Shown here piece after piece: positions 61,287-64,000 of a stretch of 64,000 nucleotides of DNA. How positions within the stretch are numbered: position 1 is the stretch's first letter; the number at the start of each line of letters is the position of its first letter. Position numbers and translations under genes: made by a program. The notes below the pieces were generated by a model. The model had not been told where the DNA came from and did no database searches. It saw only the letters and a program-made list of their open reading frames with translations. Source of the DNA: Microplitis mediator (taxonomy: Eukaryota; Arthropoda; Insecta; Hymenoptera; Braconidae); contig NC_079971.1 in assembly GCF_029852145.1 (NCBI RefSeq), positions 6,567,697 through 6,631,696 of the forward strand, written 5' to 3'.

Positions 61287-63191
61287 ATGACTAGAAACAT
61301 TTTATCAACTAGTTTAAAAAATGCATATTTTAATATTAATTTTCAAGTAATTAAATTTATATTTTACGCTATAAACTTTACTATTATTATTATTTAAATA
61401 ATTATTAATTATTTCAGATTTTTTGCCGTGGTCTTACATTTCTTTTAAATGCGTTTGTTATTCGACATGTTGGTGAAAAAGTTCTTGGTGTGATAAACGT
61501 CAGACTTCTTTTACTAGAATCGATGATACTTTTGCTATGTCGAGAACCTTTTTTGAAAGCTTGTTTGACAGATTCAGCAGAGCACAACTGGGCTCAAGTT
61601 GTCAACATGTTCTGGATAATGTAAGAATTAAGTTAAATTTTATTGCATCGATTTTTAATAGTATATTGTGTGACAAGGGATGAAACAAAACGATTTCGGA
61701 CGAGGGTGAAGTTGGCTGTCATCACCCACAGTGAAATCGTATTTCATCCTGAGTCACACATCATATTTTTCATGATTACCTGCATCGGAACTTCAAGATT
61801 CTGTGTCAGCAGCCAGAAACAAATTAATTTCAAGCCGACGATAAGGAGAACTGTCAAAGAATGAGAAATCTGTGATTTACTGTCACTTATTAAATAGTAA
61901 ATGAGACAAAAATATCATTTCCACTCATTTTTTATTAATTTTATTTGGTTAATTAAAACTGTCAATTAAAAAATGAAATGAGTAAACTGAAGTGACAAGT
62001 AAAAAAATGAGAGTAATAAGGCTGCAAATGATGGTACTGAAGTTAGCCGGTGTCTAATAATTTTTAGATTTTTTTTTAAACAATAAATTATAAAAAAAAC
62101 AATATTTGAAAAAATTGCACCTGTAGTTTTTTAAATTTTCTACATGTGTATATTTTTATTTATTTATTTTTTTTTTTTTTTGTAATTGATTTGGTAAAAA
62201 AAAAAATTCAAAAATTTTTAATTGCCTGCTAACTTCAGGATCATTGCAAATGAACATTAAATATAACTAACACCGGGCAGAAACAATTGTGTTTCTTCCC
62301 AGGGAAATTACGAATTCGCCAGCAGTCGTTTGCAGCATCGGCTTGAAATTATCTTGTTTCGACTGGCTGTAGAGACACTGAAACTTTAAGTTTCGATGCT
62401 GGTATTATGAAAAATGATTATTGTTTGGATGACATCAATTACAGGATGCCAATTTGGTCAACGATATCAATTTTATCTGGATGTACTTGGCTATACGCAC
62501 TAACTACTGCTGAAGAATTACCACTGTATTATAATTTCGCAGTCTTAGCAATAACTTTTTCTAGTATTATTTATTTTCTATCCTTAATTACTCAATTAGT
62601 ATTGAGTTCATTTCTCTTCGTTCGGTGTAAGGTAAACCTACTTTAATTAGCTTACATAAATATATATTAAAATATATAAAATTATATTGTAGATTGTGAT
62701 TGAAACTATTACAATTGTACTGCGTACTTTGATATTCATTCCAATGGTTTTACATAGACCGGAAAATGCATTATGGGCTTTTGGTGTTGCCCAAATAGTT
62801 GCTACTGTTTTTTACACAGTAACTCATTATATTTATATACATTGGTATATTAAAAATAATATAAAACATGATAAGGATAATCATCAATTAATGTCTAGTC
62901 AAGATAAAGCGGAAATTAAAAATAATTCCAAGTATCGAAATGAAGATTTTCCTTTTAAATCTATAACAGAATTTTTACCCGGGCAATTAGAAAATAAGGT
63001 ATTGGAAAAAAATAAAATTTAAAAAAGGTGATTATTATTTACTGAATAATTTTTTATAGGATTCGATGCTTGATAAAAATTTAGTGATATTGACTTGGAG
63101 TTTTTTCAAACAGGGTTTTGCAATGCAATGTCTGACTGAAGGTGAAAAAATAATTATGACGGTATGGCCGTTACTATCATTTGCTGAACAG
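61287..63191 (+). CDS. RFT1: RFT1 homolog, 5' five exons (3' end outside window)
   Basis: Multipass ER membrane protein needed for dolichol-linked Man5GlcNAc2 to be available on the lumenal side in N-glycosylation; whether it is itself the flippase is debated. Exons are 61287-61346, 61418-61620, 62445-62631, 62693-62998 and 63060-63191, in phase, giving the first 296 residues. The start MTRNILSTSLKNA leads into hydrophobic segments; GLTFLLNAFVIR, INVRLLLLES and WSFFKQ with LTEGEKIIM match the RFT1 family. Usual length is about 540, so roughly the last half lies beyond 64000. Introns 2 and 5 contain family E and family B repeats. The start is in a 20-codon exon whose ATG is the first in frame. 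Confidence 0.92.
62032..62245. mobile_element. Family B MITE in RFT1 intron 2
   Basis: Starts atggtactgaagttagccgg and ends gcctgctaacttcaggatca, with the ttttctacatgtg interior. About 210 bp. Confidence 0.75.
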
Positions 63192-64000
63192 GTAAATAAT
63201 ACAGTATAATAGTGTATAGTATGACGAGGGATGAAACAAAACGATTTTAAACCAGGGTGAAATTGGCTGACATCACCCGCAGTCTGAAATCGTGTTTCGT
63301 CCAGAGTTACACACTAGATTTTTCATGATTACCTGCACTGAAATTTTTTCAGTGTCAGCAGTCAGTCAGAAACAAATTAATTTAAGGCCAATGGTGTGAT
63401 CATTGAATTGTCATTTGCAATTTATAATTAGGCAGAAACATTATTTGTTTCTTCCCAAGGGACGAAACTAGTATATTACAAACCTAGGGAGGAAAGTAAG
63501 ATATTCCAACTCGCGTGTTTAATTGCCTACTCGAACCGAAGGCGAGATTGGGATGTCTTCTACTTTCCTCCGTGGTCTGTATACGATTTTTTACCAAATC
63601 TGCACTTGAAAGTTTATATTTCTTCCTCTGTTTGTGAAATAGTATATTACATACCCAGGACAGTAAAGTAAGAAATGTCTCAGATCACATGTAATTGTTG
63701 GCCGAGGCGAAGCCGACACTACTTCTGCATCTTTTGTAGAATAAAGACATTCCAGAAACATGCCAAAATAGTTCAAAAATCACTACTTTTGAATTTTTTA
63801 TAGAACTGAAACAAACGTTTATAAAAAATTCCAAAAAAGTTCCACTCGAAGTTCTAATCTGTCTCATGTTTAGAAGTTCCACATGCGGAACTTTTTTGGA
63901 ACGAATTTTTTTTACACGGTCTTTCTTCCCTCTAAACAGGGCAGAAATTTAAACTTTCGGTGCAGGTATAGTGAGTAAGATTGTTTTCGCCCGCTGATTA
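63192..64000. repeat. Family E repeat cluster in RFT1 intron 5
   Basis: 63215-63410 resembles 61655-61860 and the reverse complement of 44640-44795 (gggatgaaacaaaacgattt). 63430-63620 resembles 44100-44270 (gtatattaca, cctaggga, gattttttacca). The far right matches the 44340 area (ctctaaacagggcagaaatt). No RFT1 exon is visible before the window end. Confidence 0.6.

Overview
This is AT-rich eukaryotic DNA with spliced genes. Introns are GT-AG, often short (about 60-90 nt) but in places several kb long through transposon insertion. The proteins are animal signalling and trafficking factors. The tyrosine kinase is clearly the Src42A type, so the window is most likely insect. The dense load of small foldback elements suggests a hymenopteran such as a parasitoid wasp, but that last step is inference. 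There are no bacterial operons, CRISPR arrays or plasmid features.

Layout on both strands: a 3' part of USP14 (+, to 2008); intergenic DNA; Src42A (+, 6881-16474, six coding exons); a repeat-rich gap; Rab23 (+, 21493-27018); BAG2 (-, 28278-31020); an unidentified coding-like terminal exon (-, 32381-32537); LARP6 (-, 32818-34850); a second unidentified coding-like exon (-, 35661-35786); about 11 kb of repeat-dominated DNA; Eps15 (-, 46831-59412, 13 coding exons); a FAM187A-like immunoglobulin-domain membrane protein gene (+, 51883-55569) lying wholly inside one Eps15 intron on the opposite strand; and the 5' part of RFT1 (+, 61287 to beyond the window). Splice junctions were rebuilt by hand with matching phases. 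Two junctions are less certain: Rab23 intron 3 and FAM187A intron 2.

The genes are ordinary housekeeping and signalling loci with no shared pathway. USP14 trims ubiquitin at the proteasome, Src42A is a membrane tyrosine kinase, Rab23 is a cilium/planar-polarity GTPase, BAG2 is an Hsp70 co-chaperone, LARP6 is an RNA-binding protein, Eps15 is an endocytic scaffold, and RFT1 acts in dolichol-linked oligosaccharide assembly.

Most of the remaining sequence is non-autonomous mobile DNA. At least eight families are visible by their terminal inverted repeats: family A (about 200 bp, starts GAGTGTGAATGTAGCAGAC), family B (about 190 bp, starts ATGATACTGAAGTTAGC), family C (CTCCGAGTG-rich, about 280 bp), family D (CTTGAGCAAGA), family E (gaagaaacaaa/agtaggac types), TACACGGAAAAA-ended foldbacks, a 625-bp CAGTCGACTACCCG element, and several very long foldbacks. 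Insertions nest three deep at 11.9-13.8 kb. I found no clear new multi-gene system. The most notable points are the nested FAM187A/Eps15 locus with its TE-derived 5' flank, the repeated RR[FL]SxC motif in LARP6, a non-consensus Rab23 splice donor, two orphan exons bracketing LARP6, and the large palindromic arrays.
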